Shown: positions 1 through 9,003 of the stretch, piece by piece
Numbering within the stretch: position 1 is the first letter of the stretch
Layout of the letters: each line of letters starts with the position of its first letter
Assembly: GCA_031179305.1 (NCBI GenBank)
Contig: JAPSHX010000003.1
Span: 21,955-85,954, forward strand
Direction: 5' to 3'
Source: Paenarthrobacter sp.
GTDB taxonomy: Bacteria; Actinomycetota; Actinomycetes; Actinomycetales; Micrococcaceae
DNA length: 64,000 nt
Program-made: the position numbers and the translations under genes
Notes under the pieces: generated by a model
The model's input: only the letters and a program-made list of their open reading frames with translations
Databases searched by the model: none
What the model was told of the DNA's origin: nothing

Positions 1-839
1 AGATCCGTGCCGCTGTTGAAGGCATCCGGCGGGCACGTCATGGGCTCCACGGCAAGGCCGATTCGGCTCGGAACGGGTGCGGGCTTATCTGCCGTATGGA
101 TCTGCAGCCAAGGGCAGCTTTCGTCCCAGGACATCCCGACGCCGGTGCCCGCCGGGTCGCGTAGCGACAGCCGCGCCAGCCCGCCGTCGAACGCTATTCC
201 TGTGAAAGCATGATCGATCTCGGTGCTGCCGATGGCGCGCGCCGAGCGGAAGTCGAACTCGTGGCCTTCCACGCCCACGACACCCACGGGCAGAAGCCGG
301 TCCGGAGTGACTTCCAGGAAAGAGTCGGCGGCGAACTCGAGAACCCACTCATTAAGTGGTGACGTGCCGGCCACAAGGTAAGGGTGCGGGCAAACGCCAT
401 AGGGGGCAGCGACGTCGGCGGCGTTCCGGGCTGTGACGGACGTATGAAGTCCGGCATCGTCAAGGCTGAATCGGGCCGACAGCTCCAGCACGAACGGGTA
501 TCCCGCCGTGGGCCCCACCGTGCAGGTTAAAGTCAGCGATCCGGCGTCGGACTCTTTCGCGGCCCAATCGAGAGGGAAGGCCAGCCCGTGCAGGGCAGTG
601 GCCCGCTCCGGTTCGTTGATTGCCACGTGGTGCTGGGCGCCGTCGAAGCTGTACGTGCCGTCGGCGATCCGGTTCGGCCACGGCGCGGCAATAACGCCAC
701 GGTAGTCCGGGATCGGACCACCCTCCGGAAACGGGACAACGAGATCGCGGCCTTCAAAGCGCAGGACGCGCAGCGCGGCCGCGCGGGCGGCAACAACTGC
801 CGTGTAGCCGCCCGCGCTCAGCGTGAATTCGGTGCTCAC
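1..839 (-). CDS. galM: Aldose 1-epimerase family protein (3' end cut by window)
   Basis: Read from a GTG at 839 (GTGAGCACC) to the window edge, giving about 279 codons without a stop; it is absent from the ORF track because its stop lies outside. The protein starts [11 protein letters not shown] and contains [22 protein letters not shown] and YGVCPHPYL, which fit the aldose 1-epimerase (mutarotase) fold, with H in the last motif as a likely catalytic residue. The GTG overlaps the araA stop by four bases (GTGA), so it is translationally coupled as the last seen gene of araB-araD-araA. The likely job is interconverting sugar anomers for L-arabinose catabolism. The family assignment is firm; the substrate is inferred from the operon. 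Confidence 0.85.
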   Translation of the reverse strand, partial: MSTEFTLSAGGYTAVVAARAAALRVLRFEGRDLVVPFPEGGPIPDYRGVIAAPWPNRIADGTYSFDGAQHHVAINEPERATALHGLAFPLDWAAKESDAGSLTLTCTVGPTAGYPFVLELSARFSLDDAGLHTSVTARNAADVAAPYGVCPHPYLVAGTSPLNEWVLEFAADSFLEVTPDRLLPVGVVGVEGHEFDFRSARAIGSTEIDHAFTGIAFDGGLARLSLRDPAGTGVGMSWDESCPWLQIHTADKPAPVPSRIGLAVEPMTCPPDAFNSGTD

Positions 840-2371
840 AGGCCGCCGGCCAGCTTGTAATAGGCGGCGTTCCAGTTGAGCTCTTTCTTGAACTGTTTGA
901 TGGTGGTGCCTTCGTCGATGGTGAGGAGTTCGGTCTTGGCGATTTCGGCGAAGTCCTCGAACACGTCCAGGCCCACCTGCGTGGACAATACCGTGTGGTG
1001 CGCTGCGCCTGCGGTGAGCCACGCTGCGGCCGAGGTAGCGAAGTTGGGCTTTGGTTCCCAAAGTGCGCGGGCTACGGGCAGGTTGGGGAGTGGCTGGTCG
1101 AGGTCGACGACGTCCACCACGTTGGCGACCAAGCGGAACCGATCGCGCATATCGGACAACGCGACGACGATGCCGGGGCCAGCGTCGGTGTCGAACACCA
1201 TGCGAACGGGGTCTTCCTTGCCGCCGATGCCCAGCGGGTGGATCTCAACACGCGGCTTTTTGGCCGTGAGTGACGGGCAGACCTCCAGCATGTGCGCGCC
1301 AAGGATCTTCTCGGAGCCGGGCTCAAGGTGGTACGTGTAGTCCTCCATGAGTGACGCTCCACCGGGCAGGTCGCCGCCCATCACCTTGGCGGCGCGGACC
1401 AGGATGGCAGTTTTCCAGTCACCCTCGGCGCCGAAACCGTAACCGTCGGCCATGAGGCGCTGGACGGCCATTCCGGGAAGTTGTCGCAGCGCGCCCAGGT
1501 CCTCGAACGACGTCGTGAAAGCTGCGGACCCGTTGGCTTCCAGGAAGCTGCGGAGACCCAGCTCGATCCTGGCGCTGTAACGCAGCGACTCGTGACGGTC
1601 ACCGCCTGCTTTGAGTTCGTCAACCACCTCGTAGAGGTGCTCGTACTCGGCCACCAAGGCATCGACGTCGGACTCCGCGGTGCCGTGGACAGCGTCGGCG
1701 AGCTCGTTCACGGACCAGGTGTTCACCGAGACGCCGAAGCGGAGCTCGCCTTCGGTCTTGTCGCCTTCGGTGACGGCGACGTTGCGCATGTTGTCGCCGA
1801 AGCGGGTCAACTTCAGCGTGCGGACGGCCGCCCATCCGGCCGAGGCGCGCTGCCACGCGCCCACCTGACGGGCCACCTCGGGATTGCTGACATGCCCGAC
1901 GACGGTCTTCCGCGGCACGCCGAGGCGCGATTGGATATATCCGAATTCCCGGTCGCCGTGCGCTGCCTGGTTGAGGTTCATGAAGTCGAAATCGATGTCA
2001 GCCCAAGGAAGGTCCCGGTTGGCCTGCGTGTGCAGGTGTAGCAGGGGCTTGCGCAGGGCGTCCAGGCCCTGGATCCACATCTTTGCGGGGCTGAACGTGT
2101 GCATCCACGCCGTCACGCCGATCACGGAATCGTCCGAGTTGGCCTCCAGCGCAGTGCGACGAATGGCGTCGGAATCGGTGAGGACAGGCTTCCACACAAG
2201 CTTGACCGGAACGTTGTTGTTGGCATTGAGGACGTTGGCAATCTCCTGCGACTGCGCTGCGACCTGCTTGAGGACGTCCTCGCCGTAGAGGTGCTGGCTG
2301 CCCGTGAGGAACCAGACCTCGTACTGATCGAGGGAAGTGTTGTTAGCGGAAGTACTGACGGCGGTAGGCAT
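836..2371 (-). CDS. araA: L-arabinose isomerase
   Basis: The 511-aa protein converts L-arabinose to L-ribulose in the cytoplasm. The N-terminal signature [12 protein letters not shown], the [10 protein letters not shown] stretch and [12 protein letters not shown] are typical of AraA, and the length is close to the usual 500 residues. It follows araD after a gap of about 58 bp on the same strand and overlaps the galM start by four bases. With araB and araD it forms the complete three-enzyme route from L-arabinose to D-xylulose 5-phosphate. Regulation is expected from the operator upstream of araB. Confidence 0.97.
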   Translation of the reverse strand: MPTAVSTSANNTSLDQYEVWFLTGSQHLYGEDVLKQVAAQSQEIANVLNANNNVPVKLVWKPVLTDSDAIRRTALEANSDDSVIGVTAWMHTFSPAKMWIQGLDALRKPLLHLHTQANRDLPWADIDFDFMNLNQAAHGDREFGYIQSRLGVPRKTVVGHVSNPEVARQVGAWQRASAGWAAVRTLKLTRFGDNMRNVAVTEGDKTEGELRFGVSVNTWSVNELADAVHGTAESDVDALVAEYEHLYEVVDELKAGGDRHESLRYSARIELGLRSFLEANGSAAFTTSFEDLGALRQLPGMAVQRLMADGYGFGAEGDWKTAILVRAAKVMGGDLPGGASLMEDYTYHLEPGSEKILGAHMLEVCPSLTAKKPRVEIHPLGIGGKEDPVRMVFDTDAGPGIVVALSDMRDRFRLVANVVDVVDLDQPLPNLPVARALWEPKPNFATSAAAWLTAGAAHHTVLSTQVGLDVFEDFAEIAKTELLTIDEGTTIKQFKKELNWNAAYYKLAGGL

Positions 2372-2429
2372 GAGGTGCTCCTGGAGTGTGGTGGTCCGAA
2401 TTGTCTAAGTCGCTGTAAGCGGCGGCGCT

Positions 2430-3137
2430 TTAGCGGCCGTAAACGTTCTGGTATCGGTCGTAGAGGGACTCAATCTTGGCTTGGTCGATAGGCAGCGGCT
2501 CGCCGAGTTGGCGGGAAATGTGGACTGTCCTGGCCACTTCCTCGCACATGACCGCAGCCTTGACGGCGTCGCGGGCGGACTTGCCGATGGTGAAGGGGCC
2601 ATGGTTCTGCATGAGCACCGCGGGGGAGTTGGAGTTCTTCAGCGTCTCCACGATGCCTTGGCCGATGGAATCGTCGCCGATCAACGCGAACGGTCCCACC
2701 GGGATGGGCCCGCCGAATTCGTCGCCCATCATGGTCAGCACGCAGGGGATTTCCTCGCCGCGGGCAGCCCAGGCCGTGGCATAGGTGGAGTGCGTGTGGA
2801 CCACGCCACCCACCTTCGGCATATGGCGGTAGACGTACGCGTGCGCGGCGGTATCCGATGACGGAGAAAGGTTCGGGTTACCCCAGTCCACGGTCCCTGC
2901 GCTGCCGGTGTTCATTCCCCGCACAGGTGTGCCATAAAGGTCGGTGACCACCATGAGCTCGGGTGTCAGGTTGTCATAGGAGACGCCGGATGGCTTGATG
3001 ACCATGAGGTCATGTCCCGGGATCCGACCCGAAACGTTGCCGGCGGTCCAAACCACAAGTTCGTACCGCGTCAGTTCGGCGTGCAGCTCGCACACTTCCC
3101 TGCGGACCTTCGCGATGGTTTCCAGAAGGGTGCTCAT
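2430..3137 (-). CDS. araD: L-ribulose-5-phosphate 4-epimerase
   Basis: The 235-aa class II aldolase/epimerase-family protein converts L-ribulose 5-phosphate to D-xylulose 5-phosphate. It has the fold's metal and phosphate signatures: VVWTAGNVSGR, IKPSGVSYDNL, VVHTHSTYATAWAA (zinc histidines) and MQNHGPFTIG. The length matches E. coli AraD (about 231). Its start overlaps the 3' end of araB by four bases (3134-3137), so it is probably translationally coupled, and araA follows. The gene order araB-araD-araA differs from the E. coli araBAD order. Confidence 0.96.
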   Translation of the reverse strand: MSTLLETIAKVRREVCELHAELTRYELVVWTAGNVSGRIPGHDLMVIKPSGVSYDNLTPELMVVTDLYGTPVRGMNTGSAGTVDWGNPNLSPSSDTAAHAYVYRHMPKVGGVVHTHSTYATAWAARGEEIPCVLTMMGDEFGGPIPVGPFALIGDDSIGQGIVETLKNSNSPAVLMQNHGPFTIGKSARDAVKAAVMCEEVARTVHISRQLGEPLPIDQAKIESLYDRYQNVYGR

Positions 3138-4879
3138 GCCGTGGCTCCTTCCAAGGTGCTGGACTGGGTGGCTCCGTTTACCGAACTCTGTTGTCCTGAA
3201 CCTTGGATAGCGGCGCGCTGAATGGCCTTGAGGCGGTGCATGACGTTGTTGGTGCCGCGGCCGAAGTAATCGTGCAGAGCTTTGTATTCCTGGAAGAGGA
3301 CCTCGTAGGCGGCAACGTCTTCGGGGATGGGGGTGTAGACGGCACCGGGAGCAGCTGCCATGGCGGCGGCTGCTTCACGGATGTCCTTGTACTTCCTGGC
3401 AGCAACAGCGGCGTGGATTGCGGAGCCCAGGGCAGGACCCTGCTCAGATCCGATCGTAGAGAGCTGCAGGCCGGTGACGTCGGCGTAGACCTGCATCAGG
3501 AACTTGTTCTTCAGCAGCCCGCCGGCCACGATGAATTCCTTGACGGGAACACCCGAATCGCGGAACGCATCCACGATGGTGCGGGTTCCGAAGGCTGTGG
3601 CTTCCAGCAGCGCCCGGTACGTGTCCTCAGGCTTGGTGGCCAGGGTCTGGCCCACCACCACGCCGGAAAGTTCGTGGTCAACCAGCACTGAACGGTTGCC
3701 GGAGTGCCAGTCCAGGGCGATCAGTCCGTGCTCGCCGATGGCCTGCTTTTCTGCGAGTCCGGTGAGGTATTCGTGGATGCCCAGGCCTTGATCTTTGGCG
3801 GCCTGGTGGTATTCCGGCGGGACCCCGTTCTTGGTGAACCAACCGAATATGTCGCCGACTCCGGACTGGCCTGCTTCGTAACCCCACAACCCGTCCACGA
3901 TGCCGCCGTCCACGACTCCACACATGCCTGGGACTTCGCGGAGGACGTCGCCGTTCATTACGTGGCAGGTGGAAGTGCCCATGATCGCTACGAGCTGTCC
4001 TGGTTCAACGGCGTTCGCGGCCGGCGCGCTGACGTGGGCGTCCACGTTTCCTACAGCCACCGCGATTCCCGCCGGAAGCCCGGTCCAAGCGGCGGCTTCT
4101 TCAGTGAGGTAACCGGCGGCGTCACCCAAGCGGCCGATGGTGTGTTCGAGTTTGCTGCTGACGAAGTCTTTGAAATCAGCGTTCAGCGCGGCCAGGAAGT
4201 CCTCGGACGGGTACTTTCCATCCTGGTAAATGCCCTTATAGCCAGCGGTGCAGGCGTTGCGGACGTAACTGCCGCAAAGCTGCCAAACGATCCAGTCGGC
4301 AGCCTCAACCCAGTGATCCATGGCGCCGTAGACCTCCGGATCCTCCTCGAGGAGCTGCAGCCCTTTAGCGAACTCCCACTCAGAGGAAATCAGGCCTCCA
4401 TACCGGGGAAGCCAGGACTCGCCGCGTTCTTCGGCGAGCTGGTTGATGCGGTCCGCTTGGGGCTGGGCCGCGTGGTGGCGCCACAGTTTGACGAACGCGT
4501 GCGGCCGGTCCGCGAAGCGTTCCAGCTCGTTCAGCGGCGTTCCGTCCGCCGTCGTCGGAACCATGGTGCATGCGGTGAAGTCGGTAGCGATGCCCACCAC
4601 ATTTTCCGGATTGATTCCGGCATCGGCGACGGCGGCCGGTACAGCATTGCGCAGGACATCGCGGTAATCGTTGGGCACCTGGAGAGCCCAGTCCGCGGGG
4701 AGGCGCTGGCCGGTGCCCGGGAGCTTTTCCGTCACGACGGCGTGCGGATACTCGAACACGCCGCTGCCGAGTTCGGCTCCGTCCGAAACGCGCACGACGA
4801 CGGCGCGGCCGGACAAAGTGCCGTAGTCCACGCCGATGACGAACTGCTCGTCCAGCGGGAGATTTTCAAAGGTATTCAT
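3134..4879 (-). CDS. araB: Ribulokinase
   Basis: The 581-aa FGGY-family kinase phosphorylates L-ribulose with ATP. The N-terminus FVIGVDYGTLSGRAVVVRVSDG is the ribulokinase phosphate-1 motif, followed by GIATDFTACTMVPTTADG, WDxx-type substrate motifs, and VAGGLLKNKFLMQVYADV near the C-terminus. It is the first gene of the ara operon. The region upstream holds a TTGACA promoter whose spacer and -10 are covered by a LacI-type palindrome, so it should be induced when the LacI-family regulator at 5084-6109 is released by its ligand. The C-terminal tail of about 30 Ser/Gln/Thr-rich residues looks dispensable. Confidence 0.97.
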   Translation of the reverse strand: MNTFENLPLDEQFVIGVDYGTLSGRAVVVRVSDGAELGSGVFEYPHAVVTEKLPGTGQRLPADWALQVPNDYRDVLRNAVPAAVADAGINPENVVGIATDFTACTMVPTTADGTPLNELERFADRPHAFVKLWRHHAAQPQADRINQLAEERGESWLPRYGGLISSEWEFAKGLQLLEEDPEVYGAMDHWVEAADWIVWQLCGSYVRNACTAGYKGIYQDGKYPSEDFLAALNADFKDFVSSKLEHTIGRLGDAAGYLTEEAAAWTGLPAGIAVAVGNVDAHVSAPAANAVEPGQLVAIMGTSTCHVMNGDVLREVPGMCGVVDGGIVDGLWGYEAGQSGVGDIFGWFTKNGVPPEYHQAAKDQGLGIHEYLTGLAEKQAIGEHGLIALDWHSGNRSVLVDHELSGVVVGQTLATKPEDTYRALLEATAFGTRTIVDAFRDSGVPVKEFIVAGGLLKNKFLMQVYADVTGLQLSTIGSEQGPALGSAIHAAVAARKYKDIREAAAAMAAAPGAVYTPIPEDVAAYEVLFQEYKALHDYFGRGTNNVMHRLKAIQRAAIQGSGQQSSVNGATQSSTLEGATA

Positions 4880-4951
4880 GGGGTCTCCATCCGGCTGGCC
4901 AAGGCCTCATTGCCGGGGGTCGGGGTGGAAAACGAAAGAAGGTCTGATGCA

Positions 4952-4980
4952 ATTGTTAGCGCTCACAACTTTGATGTCAA
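4952..4980 (-). promoter_or_regulatory. araB promoter with embedded LacI-family operator
   Basis: On the minus strand a consensus -35 TTGACA (4980-4975) is followed after 16-17 bases by TAACAA/AACAAT as -10. The palindrome TTGTGAGCGCTAACAA (4968-4953) fills the spacer and overlaps the -10 with the AGCGCT centre typical of LacI-family operators. Binding there would block RNA polymerase directly. The regulator gene immediately upstream is the natural candidate. Confidence 0.8.
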
Positions 4981-5042
4981 GAGCAGGCTACATCGAAGTG
5001 GTACTTATGGCGGGGTCAGCCGCATGCGCCCCCAAGTAGGTC

Positions 5043-5084
5043 GCAGAAGATGCCGTTATGAGCGCTCAAAACGGCATCTTCTGC
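5043..5084. repeat. 42-bp perfect-arm palindrome at the 3' end of the LacI gene, with operator-like core
   Basis: The arms GCAGAAGATGCCGTT (5043-5057) and AACGGCATCTTCTGC (5070-5084) are perfect 15-bp inverted repeats. The 12-base loop contains the perfect palindrome TGAGCGCTCA (5059-5068), which shares AGCGCT with the araB operator. The right arm includes the last base of the LacI stop codon. No T-tract follows on the minus strand, so it is not a textbook intrinsic terminator; it may act as a terminator, a second operator, or both. Confidence 0.7.
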
Positions 5085-6109
5085 TACCTGGTTGGGGCGG
5101 GAGCGGTGGTGGAGCGGATAACCAGCCGGGGCGACACAGTGGCAGGAGTACCTGTGGCGCCGCTCTCCAGCCGATCCAACAGCAGGGCGATGCAGCGCTG
5201 GCCGAGCTCCTCGAAGTCCTGGGCCACGGTGGTCAACGGCGGTATGAAGTATGCCGACTCCGGTTGGTCGTCGAAGCCCACCACGCTGATGTCCTCCGGT
5301 ACCCGGACGCCAAGTTCGTTGAACGCCCGGAGGACGCCGAGGGCCATCTGGTCATTTGCGACGAACAGGGCTGTCACGGAGCGGTCGGCGGCGATTTTCA
5401 AGCCTTCGCGATACCCGCATTCGGCGCTCCAGTCGCCCTCGATAAGCGTCAGAGGTTCAATCCCGGCCTCGGTCAGGGCATCCCGCCAACCCTCGATACG
5501 GGCGGCGGCGTCAATCCAATCAGCAGGGCCGGATAAGTGGCCGATCTGTTGGTGCCCCAGTTCCAAGAGATGCTCGACGGCGAGTTGCGCACCCTGCCGC
5601 TGGTCCACGGTGGCGCCTGTGAGGTGTTCGTCGCCGATGGACCCGACGGCGACCAAGGGCACTTGGGCGGTGATGTCTTTGAGGACGTCAAAGGTCCCCG
5701 GGTGGGGGACCGTGACCACGACGCCGTCGACGCCTTGGTCCATGAAGTGCGCCATGGCGTCCTTGATGGTCTCCGGCGTCACTTCCCGCAGGCCGGCGAC
5801 GCTGACAAAATAGCCGGCCTCCCTCGCTGCTTGCTGGACTCCGAGGAGCGTGTGTGATGGCCCATACTGCGCCATCTCGCTGCCGAGTACGCCAATGGTC
5901 TGGGACCGCCGTGTAACCAGGCTTCGCGCGGCGGTGTTCCGGCGATAGCCCAACTCTGTGATGGCCTGCTCCACGCGCTCGCGGGTCTTGGAGCTCACAT
6001 TGGGGTGGTTGTTCAACACCCGGGAAACGGTCTGGTGGGAGACACCTGCCACTCGGGCAACGTCCTCCATGACGGGAGGCCGGGGCGGTGCGGATTCTTC
6101 AGTGCTCAC
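5084..6109 (-). CDS. araR: LacI-family transcriptional regulator, probable arabinose repressor
   Basis: The LacI-family regulator has an HTH near the N-terminus (MEDVARVAGVSHQTVSRVLN, then GYRRNTAARSLVTRRS) and a periplasmic-binding-protein-like ligand domain (TIGVLGSEMAQYGP, VVGFDDQPESAYFIPPLTTV). I favour the GTG at 6109 (VSTEESAPPRP, 341 aa); the ORF track uses a GTG at 6127. It lies about 30 bp after the xylB stop and directly upstream of araB on the same strand. A LacI-type operator in the araB promoter makes it the likely ara repressor. The ligand is inferred, not shown; it could also sense xylose. Confidence 0.85.
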   Translation of the reverse strand: MSTEESAPPRPPVMEDVARVAGVSHQTVSRVLNNHPNVSSKTRERVEQAITELGYRRNTAARSLVTRRSQTIGVLGSEMAQYGPSHTLLGVQQAAREAGYFVSVAGLREVTPETIKDAMAHFMDQGVDGVVVTVPHPGTFDVLKDITAQVPLVAVGSIGDEHLTGATVDQRQGAQLAVEHLLELGHQQIGHLSGPADWIDAAARIEGWRDALTEAGIEPLTLIEGDWSAECGYREGLKIAADRSVTALFVANDQMALGVLRAFNELGVRVPEDISVVGFDDQPESAYFIPPLTTVAQDFEELGQRCIALLLDRLESGATGTPATVSPRLVIRSTTAPAPTR

Positions 6110-6139
6110 CCTGTCACGATAGAGCACACTCGACGTCGA

Positions 6140-7570
6140 TCAGCCTTTGGCCACCTTGGCAGCGTAATGGCGGTACCTCGTCAGGAATTCGGGACTCCCG
6201 GCGGTATTTCCGTGAACAACCTCTATTCCCTTGAGTGGCCATTTCGGCAAGCTACCTGTCAGAACGCCTGCAGCTTGCCGGGCTGCGCCGTCCGCCACGT
6301 ACTCTCCGGGTTCTGGGACGAACACGGGCAAAGCGAAGGCTGCGGCGGCGATCTGCTGGACCGCAGCCGATTGCGCACCTCCGCCCACGAGGATGATGCG
6401 CTGGGCCGACACGCCCTGTGCCTGCAGAGCGGCCAGCCCGTCGGCCAGAGAACATAGCACGCCCTCTACTGCTGCTCGTGCCATGTTGGCTGGAGTGTAA
6501 TTGGAAACGGTGATGCCGTGGAGGGAGCCGTTGGCTTCCGGCAAATTAGGGGTTCGTTCGCCCTCGAAGTATGGGACGAGGGTCAGCCCTTCGGCGCCCT
6601 CCGGAGCAGAGAGTGCCAAGTCGCCGAGCTCAGGCAGGGTGATGCCCAGCAGTGCGGCTGTGGCGTCAAAGATCCTCGTTGCATTCAGTGTGCAAGCCAG
6701 GGGCAGGTAGTTGCCGGTAGCGTCCGCGAATCCTGCCACGAGCCCGCTTGCATCAAACGCCGGGACATCTGAAACCGCGAAGACGGTCCCCGATGTTCCG
6801 ATCGAAATCACTACGTCCCCGACGCCCGCACTCACGCCCAGACCTGCTGCCGCATTGTCGCCTGCCCCGGGCCCGATCAGTGCCCCGCCAGGTGTCTTTC
6901 CTGCAGTTTCCAATGGCCCGGCCACAACGGGCAGGACGGGAACGTGGCCGAGCGTGTTGTTGAGGACTTCTGGAAGGTATTCGCCGCTGCTGGAAGAGTA
7001 GTAGCCCGTGCCGGAAGCATCCGAACGGTCTGTGCGGAGGAGATCCAGGGCGGCCGGCCCACTTCCGGGCCCGTGTCCGGCCAACCGCCAGGACAGCCAA
7101 TCGTGGGGTAGGCAAACCGCCGCTGTCCGTTGGGCGTTTGCGGGTTCGTTTCGGGCCAACCATCGAAGCTTGGTGGCCGTCAACGATGCCACCGGGACGG
7201 TTCCGGTGTGCGATGCCCAGTAGGACGCGCCTGCCGTGGCATCGCCATCGCCGGCGTCAAGGATCAGAGCTTCCGCGTCCGGGGCCGAGCGGGTGTCGTT
7301 CCACAACAAAGCGGGTCGGACAACGTCTCCGGACTCATCGAGGCACACCATGCCGTGTTGCTGACCGCCAACAGACACGGCGTCGACGTCATCCAAACCG
7401 CCTGCCTGTGCGATTGCTTCCTGGAGGGCTGACCACCAATGGTCCGGGTGAACTTCGGTGCCCTCCGGGTGGGAGGCCCGCCCTTGACGTACCAAGGTGC
7501 CAGTGGCTGAATCCCGGATGACCACTTTGCAGGACTGGGTGGAGCTATCGATCCCGGCTACGAGAGGCAT
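6140..7570 (-). CDS. xylB: Xylulokinase
   Basis: The 476-aa FGGY-family kinase phosphorylates D-xylulose. Diagnostic stretches are [19 protein letters not shown] at the N-terminus, [16 protein letters not shown] (the QQHGMV motif typical of xylulokinase), [15 protein letters not shown], and [18 protein letters not shown] in the C-terminal lobe. An AAGGA ribosome-binding site precedes the ATG. It lies about 100 bp downstream of xylA, separated by an 11-bp-arm inverted repeat. Its product, xylulose 5-phosphate, is the same intermediate the ara enzymes make, so the two branches join here. Confidence 0.95.
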   Translation of the reverse strand: MPLVAGIDSSTQSCKVVIRDSATGTLVRQGRASHPEGTEVHPDHWWSALQEAIAQAGGLDDVDAVSVGGQQHGMVCLDESGDVVRPALLWNDTRSAPDAEALILDAGDGDATAGASYWASHTGTVPVASLTATKLRWLARNEPANAQRTAAVCLPHDWLSWRLAGHGPGSGPAALDLLRTDRSDASGTGYYSSSSGEYLPEVLNNTLGHVPVLPVVAGPLETAGKTPGGALIGPGAGDNAAAGLGVSAGVGDVVISIGTSGTVFAVSDVPAFDASGLVAGFADATGNYLPLACTLNATRIFDATAALLGITLPELGDLALSAPEGAEGLTLVPYFEGERTPNLPEANGSLHGITVSNYTPANMARAAVEGVLCSLADGLAALQAQGVSAQRIILVGGGAQSAAVQQIAAAAFALPVFVPEPGEYVADGAARQAAGVLTGSLPKWPLKGIEVVHGNTAGSPEFLTRYRHYAAKVAKG

Positions 7571-7590
7571 GCGTTCATTCCTTATGGGGA

Positions 7591-7650
7591 CCGCCGCCGG
7601 GTGGCAAGGGAAACCCTGTAAAGAGAAGACCTTGGGGTGCCCGGCGGCGG
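7591..7650 (-). repeat. Inverted repeat in the xylA-xylB gap
   Basis: The arms CCGCCGCCGGG (7591-7601) and CCCGGCGGCGG (7640-7650) are perfect 11-bp inverted repeats around a 38-base loop, between the xylA stop and the xylB ribosome-binding site. There is no T-run. It could be an mRNA-stabilising or processing hairpin that tunes xylA against xylB; that role is inferred. Confidence 0.55.
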
Positions 7651-7672
7651 GATGACGGTGGGTGGGAGTGAC

Positions 7673-8860
7673 CTAGCGGGCGCCGAGCAGGTGCTCGATG
7701 GCCAGCTGATTCAGGCGGACGAAGGCGAACGAGCGCTCGGCGGCCTTATCGGCGTCGAACGTGTCGAACGCGCTGGCGTCGGCCAGCAGGTCCGCAGTGG
7801 TCTCTCCAGCGTTCAGCGTTGGCTCGCCCAATTCGAAGACACCTGACGTGGCGAGTGCTTCCTGGACGTCCGGGTCTGCGCGGAAGGCCAGGGCGCGTTC
7901 CTTCAACAGGAGGTACATGGACATGTTGGACTTAGCCGATTCCCACACGCCGTCGTAACCATCGGTACGAGAGGGCTTGTAGTCGAAGTGACGCGGACCG
8001 TCGTACCTCGGGCCGCCGTTGGGGAAGCCGTTCTCGAGAAGGTCCACCGTGAAGAAAGCGCTGGTGAGGTCGCCGTGGCCGAAGACAAGGTCCTGATCGT
8101 ATTTAATGCCGCGCTGGCCGTTGAGGTCGATGTGGAACAGCTTGCCCGCCCACAGGGCCTGGGCGATGCCGTGCGTGAAGTTCAGCCCGGCCATCTGCTC
8201 GTGGCCCGTCTCCGGGTTAAGTCCCACGATGTCGCCGTGTTCCAGCTGTGCGATGAATGCCAGGCCGTGGCCGACCGTGGGCAGGAAGATGTCGCCGCGG
8301 GGTTCGTTCGGCTTGGGCTCCAAGGCAATCCGGAGGCCGTAGCCCTTCTCCTTGATATACCCGGCTGCGGTGTCCACGCCTTCCTTCATGCGATCCAGTG
8401 CTGCGGAAAGGTCCTTGGAACCGTCGTATTCGCTGCCTTCACGGCCGCCCCACATCACGAAGGTCTCGGCACCCAGTTCAGCAGCGAGGTCAATGTTCCG
8501 GAGGATCTTGCTCAGGGCAAAGCGGCGGATGGAGCGGTCGTTCGAGGTGAATCCGCCGTCCTTGAACACCGGGTGGCTGAACAGGTTGGTGGTGACCATA
8601 GGTGTCTTCAGGCCGGTCTCTGCGAGGGCTGCCTTGAAGTTCTTCAGGATCAGGTCACGCTCGGATGCCGTGGCATCAAAGGGGATCAGATCATTGTCGT
8701 GGAATGTGATGCCATAGGCGCCCAGCTCGCTGAGCTTGTGAACAGCTTCCACCGGGTCCAGGGCGGGACGCGTGGCAACGCCGAACGGATCGGCGCCAGT
8801 CCAGCCGACGGTCCAAAGGCCAAAGGTGAAGCGGTCCTGCGGGGTGGGCTGCGGGGTCAT
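7673..8860 (-). CDS. xylA: Xylose isomerase
   Basis: The protein converts D-xylose to D-xylulose using divalent metal. I start it at the ATG at 8860 ([20 protein letters not shown], 395 aa), preceded by AGGAG; the ORF track's 412-aa version adds an unlikely leader. Motifs are [13 protein letters not shown] (catalytic His), [34 protein letters not shown] and [18 protein letters not shown] (metal ligands), and [17 protein letters not shown]. The length matches the actinobacterial class I enzyme (about 390). It is divergent from xylR with a shared palindromic operator between them and heads xylA-xylB. Confidence 0.97.
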   Translation of the reverse strand: MTPQPTPQDRFTFGLWTVGWTGADPFGVATRPALDPVEAVHKLSELGAYGITFHDNDLIPFDATASERDLILKNFKAALAETGLKTPMVTTNLFSHPVFKDGGFTSNDRSIRRFALSKILRNIDLAAELGAETFVMWGGREGSEYDGSKDLSAALDRMKEGVDTAAGYIKEKGYGLRIALEPKPNEPRGDIFLPTVGHGLAFIAQLEHGDIVGLNPETGHEQMAGLNFTHGIAQALWAGKLFHIDLNGQRGIKYDQDLVFGHGDLTSAFFTVDLLENGFPNGGPRYDGPRHFDYKPSRTDGYDGVWESAKSNMSMYLLLKERALAFRADPDVQEALATSGVFELGEPTLNAGETTADLLADASAFDTFDADKAAERSFAFVRLNQLAIEHLLGAR

Positions 8861-8912
8861 TTTTGCTCCTTTGCAAAGCACTGGGGAAGAATTGGAAGAA
8901 GTGCATAACAAT

Positions 8913-8931
8913 TAGTTTTCAATCTGAACTA
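8913..8931. promoter_or_regulatory. XylR-type operator between xylA and xylR
   Basis: The sequence TAGTTTTCAATCTGAACTA has perfect TAGTT/AACTA arms around nine bases, AT-rich in an otherwise GC-rich window. It resembles the spaced inverted repeats bound by ROK-family xylose repressors and lies midway between the divergent xylA and xylR starts. Confidence 0.7.
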
Positions 8932-9003
8932 TATGCGGGATGATGGATCATGGTCAATGGAAGTCGGAAAGATTCTTCGAATGTGCAGGGAGGTCCCACG
9001 CCA

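Noticed and set aside
3704-5536. 610-aa plus-strand ORF
   Set aside because: It is antisense to araB and the LacI gene; it is a high-GC shadow frame without domain signals.
7988-8908. 306-aa plus-strand ORF
   Set aside because: It is antisense to xylA, whose full set of catalytic motifs is in the minus frame.
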